A stretch of 64,000 nucleotides of DNA from Nyssa sinensis (taxonomy: Eukaryota; Streptophyta; Magnoliopsida; Cornales; Nyssaceae): positions 25,589,807 to 25,653,806 of the forward strand of contig CM018035.1 in the NCBI GenBank assembly GCA_008638375.1, in the 5' to 3' direction. Positions 12,063 through 22,800 of the stretch are shown piece after piece; position 1 is the stretch's first letter; each line of letters begins with the position of its first letter. The position numbers and the translations under genes were made by a program. The notes below the pieces were generated by a model that ran no database searches, was not told the DNA's origin, and saw only the letters and a program-made list of their open reading frames with translations.

Positions 12063-12572
12063 TTAATTTTGTTCCTTGCATTAGCATTACATCATACCAG
12101 TAGTTGAGCTGACCCATACGTGGGATGACTCCCCACAGATGACGTTCTCGGCACTCGAGACTTGAGGAAGCCTTACAGAGTGGAGGAGACAAGAGCTTAG
12201 GATGATCTTGGCCCTTGGGAGCATATTTCGAGATGTATTGATATTGTATAAGGGCTTAAGCCCGAATGACTTGTTGAATGTTTTTATTTATCGTGCTTTA
12301 TATGGATGTACATTGAAGGAAATGAATGTAAGTTTGAGTTGAACCGTTTAGATTGTCCTTTATTCTTTTATTATTTCATTTTTCTTTCGTCTCTTCAGTC
12401 GCGTCACGGGTTCGCTGGAATTCGGGGCGTGACAGATTTTTTAATAGAAAGAAAAAAAAAAAAAAAAAAAACTTATCATTCTTGTGCAATTCATTTGATT
12501 CTGTATGGCCTGTCTGAGTGGCAGTGTCGGTTGTTGCCCTAATCCTCGTAGGGTGGGTTTCGGGTCATGACA

Positions 12573-12652
12573 ATAGCGAGATAACATAATACTGACAGTA
12601 ATGATTATAGACACAGAAGAAAGATATCAAAGATATCATAACAAAATAGAAG
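12573..12652. other. 80-base spacer between elements A and G
   Basis: The only sequence between the end of LTR A and the start of LTR G that belongs to neither. It ends with AGAAG, the target duplication of G, and should continue at 26506. No gene or motif is seen. Confidence 0.7.
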
Positions 12653-13081
12653 TGATGGGCACTATGGTGAACCGAGTCTTAAAGATCCCTTACAAGTTCC
12701 TAATGGGCTAATCACAAGGTCAAGAGCTAAGAAGATCAATGAAGCAATACAAAGATTGGTGCAATCTACTTGGGCCGAGTTTGCAAATTCATCGAGCAAG
12801 ACCCTAACATTCAAGATGGGCTTGAAAGAAGAACTAGTTTTAATGTTATGACATGGAAATTTTTTTTTTTTTTTATTTTTCTTTGTTAATATTATTATTA
12901 CTATTATTATTATTATTATTATTATTATGGATGAATGTAAGTATGTAATGTGTATAATATATACATGGATGTATGTATATATATATATATAGTTTAAATT
13001 GTTTAGTGTGTATATGTGTATACATGTGAGTGTGTGTATTTAAATGTGTAAATATATATGTATATATATATATATAACAGA

Positions 13082-13277
13082 TGTGTGTGTGTGTGTGTGT
13101 TGTACACGACTGTGTGTGAGTGTGTGTGCATGTGTTGAGTGTTACACACTCAATGGGGAGTGGTGTGGCAGGCAGTGGCTGGTGGAGTGTGGAAGGAGAA
13201 TTCAGAGCATGAGAGGGGCAATTCTAAGCAGTGAGGTTAGGTTTAGTCTTACGGAGAGAGAGAGAGAGAGAGAGAGA
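13082..13277. repeat. (GT)n and (GA)n microsatellites in LTR C
   Basis: GT units at 13082-13100 and GA units at 13253-13277, in the same order and place as in LTR B. Confidence 0.85.
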
Positions 13278-14388
13278 AATGATAGGGAGAGAGAGAGTGG
13301 ACTTTATATATGTAATTGTGTGTGTCGGTTGGAGAAAAAGAAAAGAGAAAGAAAGACAGAGGAGATAAGAAGGGGAAATAGAGGCTAAGAAGCAGAGACA
13401 AGGCAAAGAGGAGACACCATTGTTGAGGTAAACACCTCAACCCATTTACTTTCTCTCTCTAGTAAATCTCACTCATACATGATCTATTTTGTGATATATT
13501 AATTAGATTTAAATTCTTGAGTCTTATAGCATGTGGAAAATGGAAAAGAATGCAAAAGAAACCAACTGAAATAGTTGAGAGATGAGAGAGAAAAATTGGG
13601 TCACAAGCTACGGCCATGAGGGATTAGTTTGATATTTCATGTGTTAAATTAGATGTGGGTGATAGGAAAGTAACCCCCTAAAGTGTAGAAATCATTTGGA
13701 GTTGGAATCAACTAAAACCAGCGAAGGAAAATGGAGAAAAATGAGTTGGCCGGAGAGTTGACCGAGGGTTTGACCCTCTATTTTGAGAAGATGGGGAAGG
13801 TTTTGAGGGAAATGGAGGTTGGGGATGAGATCTACATGAAAAGGGGGAGAGAATCACACTTTTAAAACTTGAAAAACTCGCCGGAGATCGGTCACCGGCG
13901 CCGGAGAAGGCGCCGGAACCCTACTGCTACTTCGCCGAAAAGTCGGGGAAGGAAGGGGGTGACTGGGTCGGGTTCTGGGTCCGGGTCGGGTCCGGTTCGG
14001 GCGGGGCTGGACCGCCCCTGCCACGTGTCGCGCTGGTGTTTTAAATTAAAAAGGGATCGGGTCTGTTTGGTTACAGACTTAAGAAATCAAAAATTTAAAT
14101 TGAAATAGGAACAGGGATATCCTATCCCTGTTCTGGATAAGTCCCTGTTTGGGTAACCGAATTGGGAATAGTAAATTTTGATTAATTACAATTTTGACCT
14201 TGAACCTTTTGAAAATTGAACCTTAACCCAGAACTTTAAGAAATCTGATTTTGAACCTCAGAACTTTGATTAATTATGTTTGACCCCCCATGAATAAAAT
14301 ATTAATAAATTATTAATTTAATTAATTTAATTAATTAAATATTCAAAAATATCCCGGAGTCCAAATGGGACAAGTCATTAGTGTATTT

Positions 14389-14720
14389 TGACTATCTCGA
14401 CCATTTTGAGACCAATGGTGAGGTCCGTTTTACGAGACAGGGTCCCGAAAAATAAAAGACCCGTAAAAACCTTTAAAATACCAAAATGCCCCTAGATTAA
14501 AGTACAGTCAAACGAACTCCGAATTAGGTAAACAAATAGTGAAACTTTATTATCTCGAACATTCCGGACTCAACCGTGGAGTCCGATTTGTGAAAAGAGG
14601 TCACGAAATGTAAGGACACGTGTAAAGTGCAAAATGACTATTTTGCCCTTTTGAACCCCGGTGTCCGAATTGAGTTCTACGAGAACCTAAACTTATTTTC
14701 TTCAACGTCCTAGAACCAAT
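14389..14720 (+). repeat. Hairpin modules in LTR C
   Basis: Units begin near 14389, 14549 and 14696. The middle one has the best stem in the window: CGGACTC (14565-14571) pairs perfectly with GAGTCCG (14579-14585) around the loop AACCGTG. The first unit can pair only GACC/GGTC and the third is degenerate. Confidence 0.7.
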
Positions 14721-16337
14721 GGTAGAGTTTAATTTAGCAGAATAGAAACCTATGAATTTAAAGACATAAAATTTGATGAATAGCATAAATTCAAATGAAA
14801 ATAGACTGAGTTGGAATTTATGTTTTTAGGGACACTTACAGGACAGGAGAGGGAGATCTGATCTCTTGCATCTTCATTGATCAGTTCAGTTACATATCGT
14901 GCACGTTCTTCTTGGGTTGTGACTAACCCATCAGGTATGGTGTTTTGCTAATGTTAGAAATGAAGTTAAGTTAGGAATATTTGTGAATGACTGGGATGCT
15001 GTATGTGTTTATTTGTAATGTGTTTACCTGATTATTTGGAATTGGTTGTTTACATGTTACGTGTTACTTGCAAGTTTAATAAAGTGAAGAACATGAATTA
15101 TGATGTATGAACACATGAGATATGCATGTATATGAAACTGACTGGTGATTTATTTATTATTGTCCGAGCATGTTATATTATTGAGATCCATGTTCATTGA
15201 GATTGCATTGGCATATTGGCATATGATGAATTCTTTGAGAACATGGCGTGGGTAAGCACGTGGTGCTTTGCATTATGAGGGTGTAGATCCTGTGGTGAAA
15301 AACCCAAAATTGGCCATTGCATTGGTACTCCGTAGCCATCGGGGAGTACCCGTAAACGAGACATGCGTGTGGCATAGAGTTGTGCATGGGTGTGTCACGC
15401 ATACTATTCATATATATTATTGCGATGCTTGAATGTCATTTAGAAATAAATGTACACTTTGCACATGCCACGCCTTAGCTTTATTTCTGGCATTAGCATT
15501 TCATCATACCAGCAGTTGTGCTGACCCATTCGTGGGCAACATTTTTCAGATGAGGATCCTCCAGCCACTTGAAACTCTGTGATGCCCTGATAGGGCGAAG
15601 CACGTGATATATTTGTGATCCATGAGGCTTGTATTTTGTTATGTAAGGGCTTAAGCCCGAATGACCGATGAACGATGTATTGTATATTATTTTATGTATT
15701 GATGAGAATGGACGCGTGTTTAGTGAATTTGATTACTTTTGTCCTTTTATTTATTTCATTTCTGTCTCGTCAGTCGCGCCTCGGGTTTGCAGAAATTCGG
15801 GGCGTGACATTTAATCCATGTGATACAAGTTACAGAGGGGGGCGGTATAGCCTAGTGGTTTTGTGTAGAATTTTTATTTCAGTAAGTATAGGTGTGTGGG
15901 CCTATTTTATGTTTTTATGGTTGAAAGCTTTTGGGCCTATTTAATTCATTAAGTAGATTTCTTTTATTAGCAATAGTAGTGTAGTTTAGGAATTTTTGGG
16001 CTTGAAGATGTTCAACCCATGTCTTTTAATTGATGTAGGCCTTATTCGGCCCTAGAGTTTCATAGAGGGTTTTAAAAGGACTTGTGGCCTCAATTTGGAG
16101 GCAGTTGAACTAGAATGAAGCTTTCTTCATAGAGAATTTTCAGTTTTCTCTACTTGTTCTTGATTGAACTAAGAACTTATCAAAGGCAAACCCTTTGTGG
16201 CGTTCTCATCAAATCTAGGTTCTTGAAACAAGATTTCAACGGGTCTAGATCATCTTGACTTGACTCTTAGCTTTCTTGGGTAAGTTTCAATTTGATTGTG
16301 GGTTCAAGGGATTTTGATCTCACAGGTTCACATCATT

Positions 16338-16350
16338 TGGCATCAGAGCT
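16338..16350 (+). other. Primer-binding site of G
   Basis: TGGCATCAGAGCT lies two bases (TT) after the LTR end at 16335. It differs at one base from the common TGGTATCAGAGC type. Confidence 0.8.
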
Positions 16351-17159
16351 CAGACTCCAAATCAAGTCTGGTTTATCATTTTTAATTCTTGCATTTGAGT
16401 TTTGTCTTAGGTGTGTTCTATTCTAGTATGTGATTTCTTCTTCAGTCTTGTTAATTTCGTGTGTTTGAATTTAGATCTATGATTCTCACAATTGACTACC
16501 TGTGTATTTGATTCAAGAATTCAGATCTGCAAATTCTTTAATTGATTACACGAATCTTTGCTTTAAATTTCAGATCTATAATCTTTGTTTTGATTCCTTC
16601 TATTTCGATTCCTTGTTGTTGAAATTAGATCAATATTTTTTGGAATTGCAATTATTATTACCGCTTGTGACCGAATCTATATTAAAAAAAATAGCGTATT
16701 CAAGGGTTGCTGCATAGTTAAAAAAAAAAAGAAGAGTACAAATAATTTTTTTTTCGGAAATGACTGTTTGATATACTTTGCAATCCGAAAGTTGAAGTGC
16801 TTGGGTGTTGATTGATCCTTATCTTCAAAGGGGTCGAATATATCATCTTTAGTATCTTATTTCCTAATTACTCTTTCCTCGTACAATTCCTTGAGATCCG
16901 TGTCATTTTTATTCCTTCTTGTTTCTTGAATCTATTGTTGGTTGGAATAATACAAGGTTGTGTCTTAATTTAGTTCAACTAATTCTTCAATAACCTAAAA
17001 GGAAAAACAGATGAGGTAAAAGGCAAGAGTAGGTGAGAATAGTATTGAAAAAGCCCAAAAGAGTGAAACACGAGTGGCGTGACAATATTTGAGCGTACAC
17101 ACGTAAGGGAATATGTGAGGTTTTTACCACTAACATCCTTGTTTTGCAGGGCATTAAAA
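16351..17159 (+). other. Untranslated leader of G
   Basis: No coding domain between primer-binding site and the gag start. T-rich, with a TTTTGCAG acceptor-like site at 17143-17149 shortly before the likely gag start codon at 17160. Confidence 0.6.
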
Positions 17160-18298
17160 ATGTCTCATAAGAGTGACTCAACACCTAAGGAGGGGGCGGC
17201 TAACTCATTCTTTGTGTTGCAGGCCATGCAACAACAGTTTGAGCGGTTGAATTTGGTGTTAGGGGAGACGAGGGATAGGATGGATCAGCAAGTGGTCGTG
17301 ATTAGAAATCTACAGGGTAGGCAAGATAGGAGGAGACGTGAGCCTAGCATTGAAAATAAGTATGAGAACGAAGAAGATGATGAGGCTGAGGAAGACATAG
17401 CATCTGAAGTTGGAATGAGTGGAATGGCCAAACCTATAGGAGGTAGGCATGGAAGAGGACATAGAAGAAATTCAAGGGGTCAAGATGGGGTGGATAGGAA
17501 CCTTGGGAGCATCAAAATGAAAATATCATCTTTCCAAGGTAGGAATGACCCTGAAGCTTATTTAGAATGGGAGAAGAAAATAGAGTTGATTTTTTATTGT
17601 CACAATTATTCAAAGGAGAAGAAGGTGAAACTGGCAATAATTGAGTTCACTGATTATACAATTATTTGGTGGGATCAATTGGTGACCAATAGGATGAGGA
17701 ATTATGAGATACCTGTAGAAACATGGGGTGAGTTGAAAGCTCTCATGAGGCAGAGATTTGTACCTAGCCACTACTATAGAGACCTCTACCAAAAATTACA
17801 AAACCTTACACAAGGGACTAGGAGTGTAGAGGATTACCATAAGGAGATGGAGGTGGCTATGATTTGGGCTAATGTAGAGAAGGATCAGGAGGCCACAATG
17901 GGCAAATTTTTAAGTGGTCTGAATAAGGACATAGCCAATGTAGTTGAGTTGCAGCATTATGTGGAGGTAGAAGACATGGTGCACATGGCTATAAAGGTGG
18001 AGAGACAGTTAAAGAGAAAGGGGGCAGCAAGGTATATTTTAGTTTCTGGCACTCCTTGGAAACCAAAGTGGGATAGAAATGATCGATAGTAAAGGGGAAG
18101 GTCAAACCACCAAAGGGACAAGATGAGGGAACTAGCAAGAACAAACCCAAGGTAGATTTCCAACCTTCAAGGAATAAAGATATTAAATGTTTCAAATGTT
18201 TGGGTTCAAGGCACTCGCATCTCAATGTCCAAACAAGCGGGTGATGGTTATATGTGACAATGCGGAGGTGATGTCTAAGAGTGAGGATGATAGTGATG
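17160..18298 (+). pseudogene. gag of gypsy element G (broken)
   Basis: The open frame runs 17160-18089; an upstream ATG at 17079 extends it, but the Met at 17160 (MSHKSDST) is the likelier start since capsid-like content begins after it. An N-terminal coiled, charged part (LERLNL-like, acidic EEDDEAEED) is followed by a retrotransposon gag core: FQGRNDPEAYLEWEKK, WWDQL, WGELKALMRQRFVP, and SVEDYHKEME, as in the Retrotrans_gag family. A TAG at 18087-18089 stops it early. The zinc knuckle follows (about 18187-18235): CFKCLGSRH is in one frame and the last Cys in the next, so a small indel breaks the CCHC finger. Solo LTR D then separates gag from protease. Confidence 0.9.
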
Positions 18299-18844
18299 AG
18301 ATGTGTAATACCCCGACCCAAAAATATCGGGTCATATGGCACGCATTTCGAAGTTATGAAAAATAAGTGTTAACATGTCTACACTTAAGGAAAGCAATTA
18401 ATTAATTAAGTTTATGAAATTGATTATTAATTAAAATAAATAGAAAATACACACATAAAAGTGTATTATGTGATCAAGCATGTGTAAGTATTTATATATG
18501 TAATATTTGGATATAGGAAAAATAAAATAAAATAAATATAATATATATATATACACACACATATGGGACAGCTGTGTATGTGATATATATTATATATATG
18601 TATATATATATACACATGATGACATGGAGGTAAGGTGGTGAAAGTACATATATGCATATTTTATACATGAGTAGGTCATTAGGTATGGTGAAATGAAAGG
18701 AAGCATGGGCAAAAATCAGAAAGTATGGGAGGTATGGCTGTGATTGAGATGGAGTATGGAAGTGAGAGAAATATACATTATATACATATAGGTTATACAC
18801 ACTTGGATACACACAGTTCTTTAGCCACTAATCACATACAGAAA

Positions 18845-18847
<3 letters not shown>

Positions 18848-18889
<42 letters not shown>
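18848..18889. repeat. (GA)n microsatellite in LTR D
   Basis: About 20 GA units, in the same relative place as in LTRs B and C. Confidence 0.95.
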
Positions 18890-18892
<3 letters not shown>

Positions 18893-20084
18893 TTCTGGGA
18901 AGAAGAAGAAAGCTGAAGCAAGAAGAGGACGTTGGAAACCGAAGAGGGAGAAGGAAATTGGGAACAGTCTGCTTAAATAGGTATATTCCCAACCAAAATT
19001 AAATCCGATTTCGTTCATATTTTAGCATGAAAACATAGGGTCTTAATCTATGTAGAATGAGCTTCATTTTGCAAGAAAGATGGTTTAAAATCATGGAAAA
19101 TCGAGGGAGAAAATGGAGGTTACAAGGGGGTAGAGAATTTTACTGAAATGCAATACCCAAAATGATGAAACTAAATCAAGCTTCCCCAAACCCACTTTGG
19201 TTGATTGGAACCTCAACTAGACTCCTCAAACATGCCAAAAACCCATATCCACGATCAAAACTCAAAAGAATTGACCTCTAAATATCAAGTTACAGTTTCG
19301 GGTTTCCAAAACAAATCTCACAAACTTGCTTCTAAACCTACCCTTATGAACGAAAATTAAATCCCCATGAGTAGGGGATCAAAACAAGCTAAACCCCATG
19401 GAAAACGATTGAGAAATAAGCATGAACCAGATCGTTACAAGTCTGGTTATCGTGGCTTGAACCGTGCGATTGAATTGAATTCGAGTCCCAAAAACAATGT
19501 AGAAACATGTCTTAAGATGTTAGGAATTGATTGGAAAAGAAAACAGGAAAAATGGAGTTGTAAAATTGCACGAAATACCACTGAAAAATTTTAGGGTTTG
19601 AGATGAACAGTGTCGACCCTCATGGGGAAGACAACACTGTTCGGGTCGGGTGGGATTCGGTTACGGGTCTGGGTTAAATCCGGATCCAACAGATTATTGG
19701 GTTTATTTAAACGGTGACGTTTTGTTAATGTTTTAAAACATTAGGGCTGACGTCATCATGACGTCAGCATTATGTCAAGAACCGACCAGACCGGTTGGTT
19801 TGCATCTGAACCGGACCGGTTCACTTATATTTTAACTAAACCCACTGGTTTTTAGTTTAATTTAAAAATTATAAACCAATACTTTCCTTATTTACAGATT
19901 GACCCCAAACTTTCTAAGAAATCCTACTGTGGCCCAACTGGGGGAAAATTTATTCAATTTGACCCCTGGAAAATAATTAAATAATTAATTTAATTATTTA
20001 ATAAATAAAGTAAAATGACTATTATGCCCCTAATTCAAAACTTGATCAAATAAAGCCCAAATCAGACATATGAATATTGAATTC

Positions 20085-20585
20085 TTACTATTTTGGGCAT
20101 TCCGAAGCTAATGGAGGGGTCCGTTTTGTGAGACGGGGTCCCGAAAAATAAAGACACGTAAAGGGGTAAATGACTAAAATACCCCTTGACCAAAATTAAC
20201 AAGTTATTAGTGTATTCTTACTATCTCGGACCTTCTGAGTCCAATGGTGAGGTCCACGACACGAGACGGGGTCCCGAAAAAATAAAGACACGTAAAGGGG
20301 TAAAATGACCAAAATACCCCTGGTACCCCTAAAGCCAAAATGAAACAAGAGAAGGTCTAAATCGACTTTCTTTGACATCCCGAACTCAATAATGGAGTCC
20401 AAATTACAAAACCAAGTACAAAAAATGTGACACGTAAAATGGTAAATGACCATTTTGCCCTTTTACATATAAAAGTCCGAATTAAATTCTAAGAAAGCCT
20501 AAACTGACTTTCTTCAACACTCCGGACTCAATGGTAGAGTCTATTCGACCAAAAGAAATTTCTAAAATAAAAAGACATAAAATTT
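20085..20585 (+). repeat. Four hairpin modules in LTR D
   Basis: Units begin near 20090, 20218, 20363 and 20504 (spacing 128, 145, 141). The fourth pairs GGACTC (20524-20529) with GAGTCT (20537-20542), five Watson-Crick pairs plus one G-T. Units one and two share GACGGGGTCCCGAAAAA and GACACGTAAAGGGG, showing that they arose by tandem duplication. Confidence 0.75.
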
Positions 20586-21304
20586 GATGAATAACATCTG
20601 TCAGATGACTATAAATTAAAGTATTGCCGAAATATTAAACTAAGGCAAGTTACGAGGAAATAAAGTACGAGAAGACACGACGCGTTAACATGTGAAGTAA
20701 ATAACTGTAAATTAAAGTTACTGGAGCTACCAGAAGAGTATAGTTGAGATGAATTAAATTTCCAACATAATAAATTGTGTCGTTGGTTAAGAGTATGAGT
20801 TAAATCGGTTAGGATGAAATACGATTGAAGCATAAGTTAAGAAACATCGATAGATGATATTACAGTGAATGTGAAGTTAATGAGACTGTTTATGAATTGT
20901 TCTTAGGAATTACGGAGGAAGTGGGAAAGCGCATTTTAGCACTAACCCTAAAGGACTGAGGTGAGTAACCCTGTGTTTGAAGTGGAGATTTTAACTCCAT
21001 ATATTTGAAGAAGTTTTAAGTTCAAGTTATGTGAAGTATTTGAATATCAAATTCAGTTTTGTTACAATTCCTGTTTTAAATTATTCCATTACGACATGCT
21101 GGCTAAATGTTTTACATTCAATTTCTTTCATGGAGATATTTAGCATGTCTGGTTTAAATGTGTTTTCTTTAAATATTCTGAATTGATTGTTACAAGTATT
21201 TGAAGTTCTATTGTAGAAATTATACATTCATGTTTTAAATACTCATGAAAGTATCTATTGAAAAAGTCATGTGATAAATGTTTTACAAGATAAACGGTAC
21301 TAAG

Positions 21305-21342
21305 TACCACCCCCTATGGTGGTTGAAACCCTTCGGGATTCA
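21305..21342 (+). other. Two adjoining hairpins in LTR D
   Basis: CCACC-CCCTAT-GGTGG is followed immediately by TTGAAACCC-TTC-GGGATTCAA (one A-A mismatch). They lie within the region bounded by donor-like and acceptor-like sites. Confidence 0.55.
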
Positions 21343-22297
21343 ACAGTACATGCCCGGTAGCAGGATCTAATCCCCCAGGCAAAAATTATCGATAGTATTG
21401 GCAGTAAAATGGGAGTCTGGTTCGAAACAGATTCCACTTAATTAAAGAGAAAAGATGACAAAGTGATTTTGAAAATGGAAGCAGGTTTTACCCTCATTTT
21501 CAAAACACATATTTATGTGTTTTAAAGTTTATATACTTTATTAACGAAGTATGAGTTTAGCTTGAACACTTTAATTGTTTCAAAGCTATCTATTTTATGA
21601 AATGCATATGTTTCGAGTTTTTATACTCTATCTGAGAAGTACGAGTTTAGCTTGAATACTTTAAATGTTTCAAGCCATCCATTTTGAGAATGCATATATC
21701 TTGTGTTCTAAATTGTACGAACAATTGGTAGTGAGTATTTTATAAGCTCTCAAGTGATAAACCACTACCAGTTGAAAACCCCATGACGAATACAGGAATT
21801 ACTCACAAGCTTAGATTAGCTTACCCGGACTTTGTTCGGATCCCCCTTTCAGGTAAATGACAAAAGGCAGTTTTGATTTGAAGACGAAGACGAAGACGAT
21901 GGATCTGCCATATTGGGAAGTTGTACTTAAGTAGTTTCCTTATGAAGCCATGTGAATTTTTAGTACGAACTCTTGTAGTAGTAAACGGTACAAAATATGT
22001 ATTAAGCCCTCAGGGCAGTGGTATGTAATATTATAAAGTCTTTAAGTTTTTAGATATGCTCTGAATGTATGATTATACATGTATACCGAAATGTGAAGAG
22101 CGGCAGTACCGGACGGATGTGCAAATTTTAAAATAAGAAAAAAAAAAAAAAAGTTTTTCACGCTTCCGCAACCACTTGAAACACATCTATTCGATACCGC
22201 TGCAGATGCGAGCCTTCGCCCAAGGGTCCTTCGGGCCTGAGGGTGGCGGTCGCGATGCGAGATCCGCAGAGGGTGGGTTTCGGGTCGTGACAAGATG

Positions 22298-22800
22298 CCT
22301 GAGTTAGTCGATGCTAGTGATGATGATGGAATGGAATACCCTGTAGAAGGTGAGTCTCTTGTTGCCATGCATGCTCTCAATACGCAAATTAAGGTAGATG
22401 ATATGGAGCAGCAGAGAGAGAACATATTTCATACTAGATGTTATGTAAACAACAAGGTGTGTAGTATGATTATAGACGGGGGAAGTTGCACCAATGTAGC
22501 TAGTACCACCCTAGTTGAAAAATTGAGCTTACCTTTACTAAAGCATCCTAACCTTATAAGTTGTAGTGGTTGAATAAATGTGGGGAGGTCAAGGTCAATA
22601 AACAGGTTTTGTTGGCTTTTACCATTGGGAGGTATAGTGATGAGGTGCTTTGTGATGTAGTTCCTAGGCATGCTGGCCATATTTTGTTGGGAAGGCCATG
22701 GCAGTATAATAGGAAGGTGATTCATGATGGGTTTAGGAACAAATACAACTTTGTAAAGGATGGAAAAATAATCAAGCTTGCTCTTTTAACCCCAGAATAG
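22298..22800 (+). pseudogene. Protease region of gypsy element G (broken)
   Basis: Aspartic protease of the gag-pol polyprotein. The frame from 22298 holds an acidic linker and then MIIDGGSCTNVAS, the chromovirus-type version of the catalytic D-x-G motif, followed by LVEKLSLPLL. A TGA stop at 22571-22573 interrupts it; the second half (LLGRPWQ, the C-terminal protease strand) continues in another frame to a stop at 22798-22800. The whole protease fold is represented but no single frame encodes it. Confidence 0.88.

Larger units (their letters stand above)
8917..12434 (+). mobile_element. Solo LTR B, nested in the 3' LTR of A
   Basis: A 3518-base insertion bounded by TGTAAT at 8917 and GGGCGTGACA at 12434, with 5-base target duplications GATTT at 8912-8916 and 12435-12439. 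Removing it and one duplication restores co-linearity with the 5' LTR of A around 1005-1020. It has no primer-binding site, polypurine tract or coding domain, so it is a solo LTR, usually left by recombination between two LTRs. It is closely similar to solo LTR C. In order it holds (TTA)n and (TG)n tracts, a (GA)n leader, a GC-rich stretch near 10080-10160, hairpin modules, two minisatellites and an acceptor-like CAG at 12138. Confidence 0.93.
4461..12572 (+). mobile_element. 3' LTR of LARD-like element A, split by solo LTR B
   Basis: It starts TGTAACACTCCGACCC after the polypurine tract and ends GGGTTTCGGGTCATGACA at 12572. Without the inserted LTR B and one TSD copy it is 4589 bases long (4461-8916 plus 12440-12572), unusually long for an LTR and within the LARD range. 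In order it contains an (AC)n-(AT)n tract with a TATATAAA-like box (5268-5325), a GA-rich leader (5510-5640), hairpin modules (6750-7090), and an inverted repeat plus CAG (8575-8616). The bases after it, ATAGC (12573-12577), should be the target duplication; the other copy lies left of the window. No protein is encoded. Confidence 0.85.
12844..15809 (+). mobile_element. Solo LTR C, nested in the 5' LTR of G
   Basis: A 2966-base insertion from TGTTATGACA to GGGCGTGACA with exact duplications TTTAA at 12839-12843 and 15810-15814. The interrupted host sequence is intact in the 3' LTR of G near 25975. It is homologous over most of its length to solo LTR B (same GC-rich block near 13960-14040, same hairpin modules, same tail), but its first bases differ and it lacks the B minisatellite expansions. 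No coding capacity. Confidence 0.93.
12653..16335 (+). mobile_element. 5' LTR of G, split by solo LTR C
   Basis: Starts TGATGGGCACTATGG and resumes after C at 15815 with CCATGTGATACAAG, ending TTCACATCA at 16335. Without C and one TSD copy it is 712 bases. It aligns throughout with the 3' LTR (25786-26500). A TTTTAAAAGG stretch (16072-16081) may be its core promoter. Confidence 0.9.
18304..22292 (+). mobile_element. Solo LTR D, nested between gag and protease of G
   Basis: A 3989-base insertion from TGTAATACCCCGACCC to GGGTTTCGGGTCGTGACA with exact duplications AGATG at 18299-18303 and 22293-22297. Gag-side acidic residues continue into the protease side once it is removed. It has no primer-binding site, polypurine tract or coding domain, hence a solo LTR. 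Its first bases resemble the truncated LTR at 57355. It holds AT-rich promoter-like sequence, (GA)n at 18848-18889, GGTTCC-type GC-richer text at 19620-19820, four hairpin modules, and a stem plus CAG near 21852. Confidence 0.93.

Noticed and set aside
15841..15870. tRNA-like start GGCGGTATAGCCTAGTGGTT with A-box match (also 26006-26030)
   Set aside because: Lies in both LTRs of G; no B box at the right distance and no cloverleaf. Treated as LTR sequence.
22042..22425. 127-codon minus-strand frame across the end of LTR D and the G protease region
   Set aside because: Spans an insertion border (22292), so it cannot be an old gene, and has no domain.
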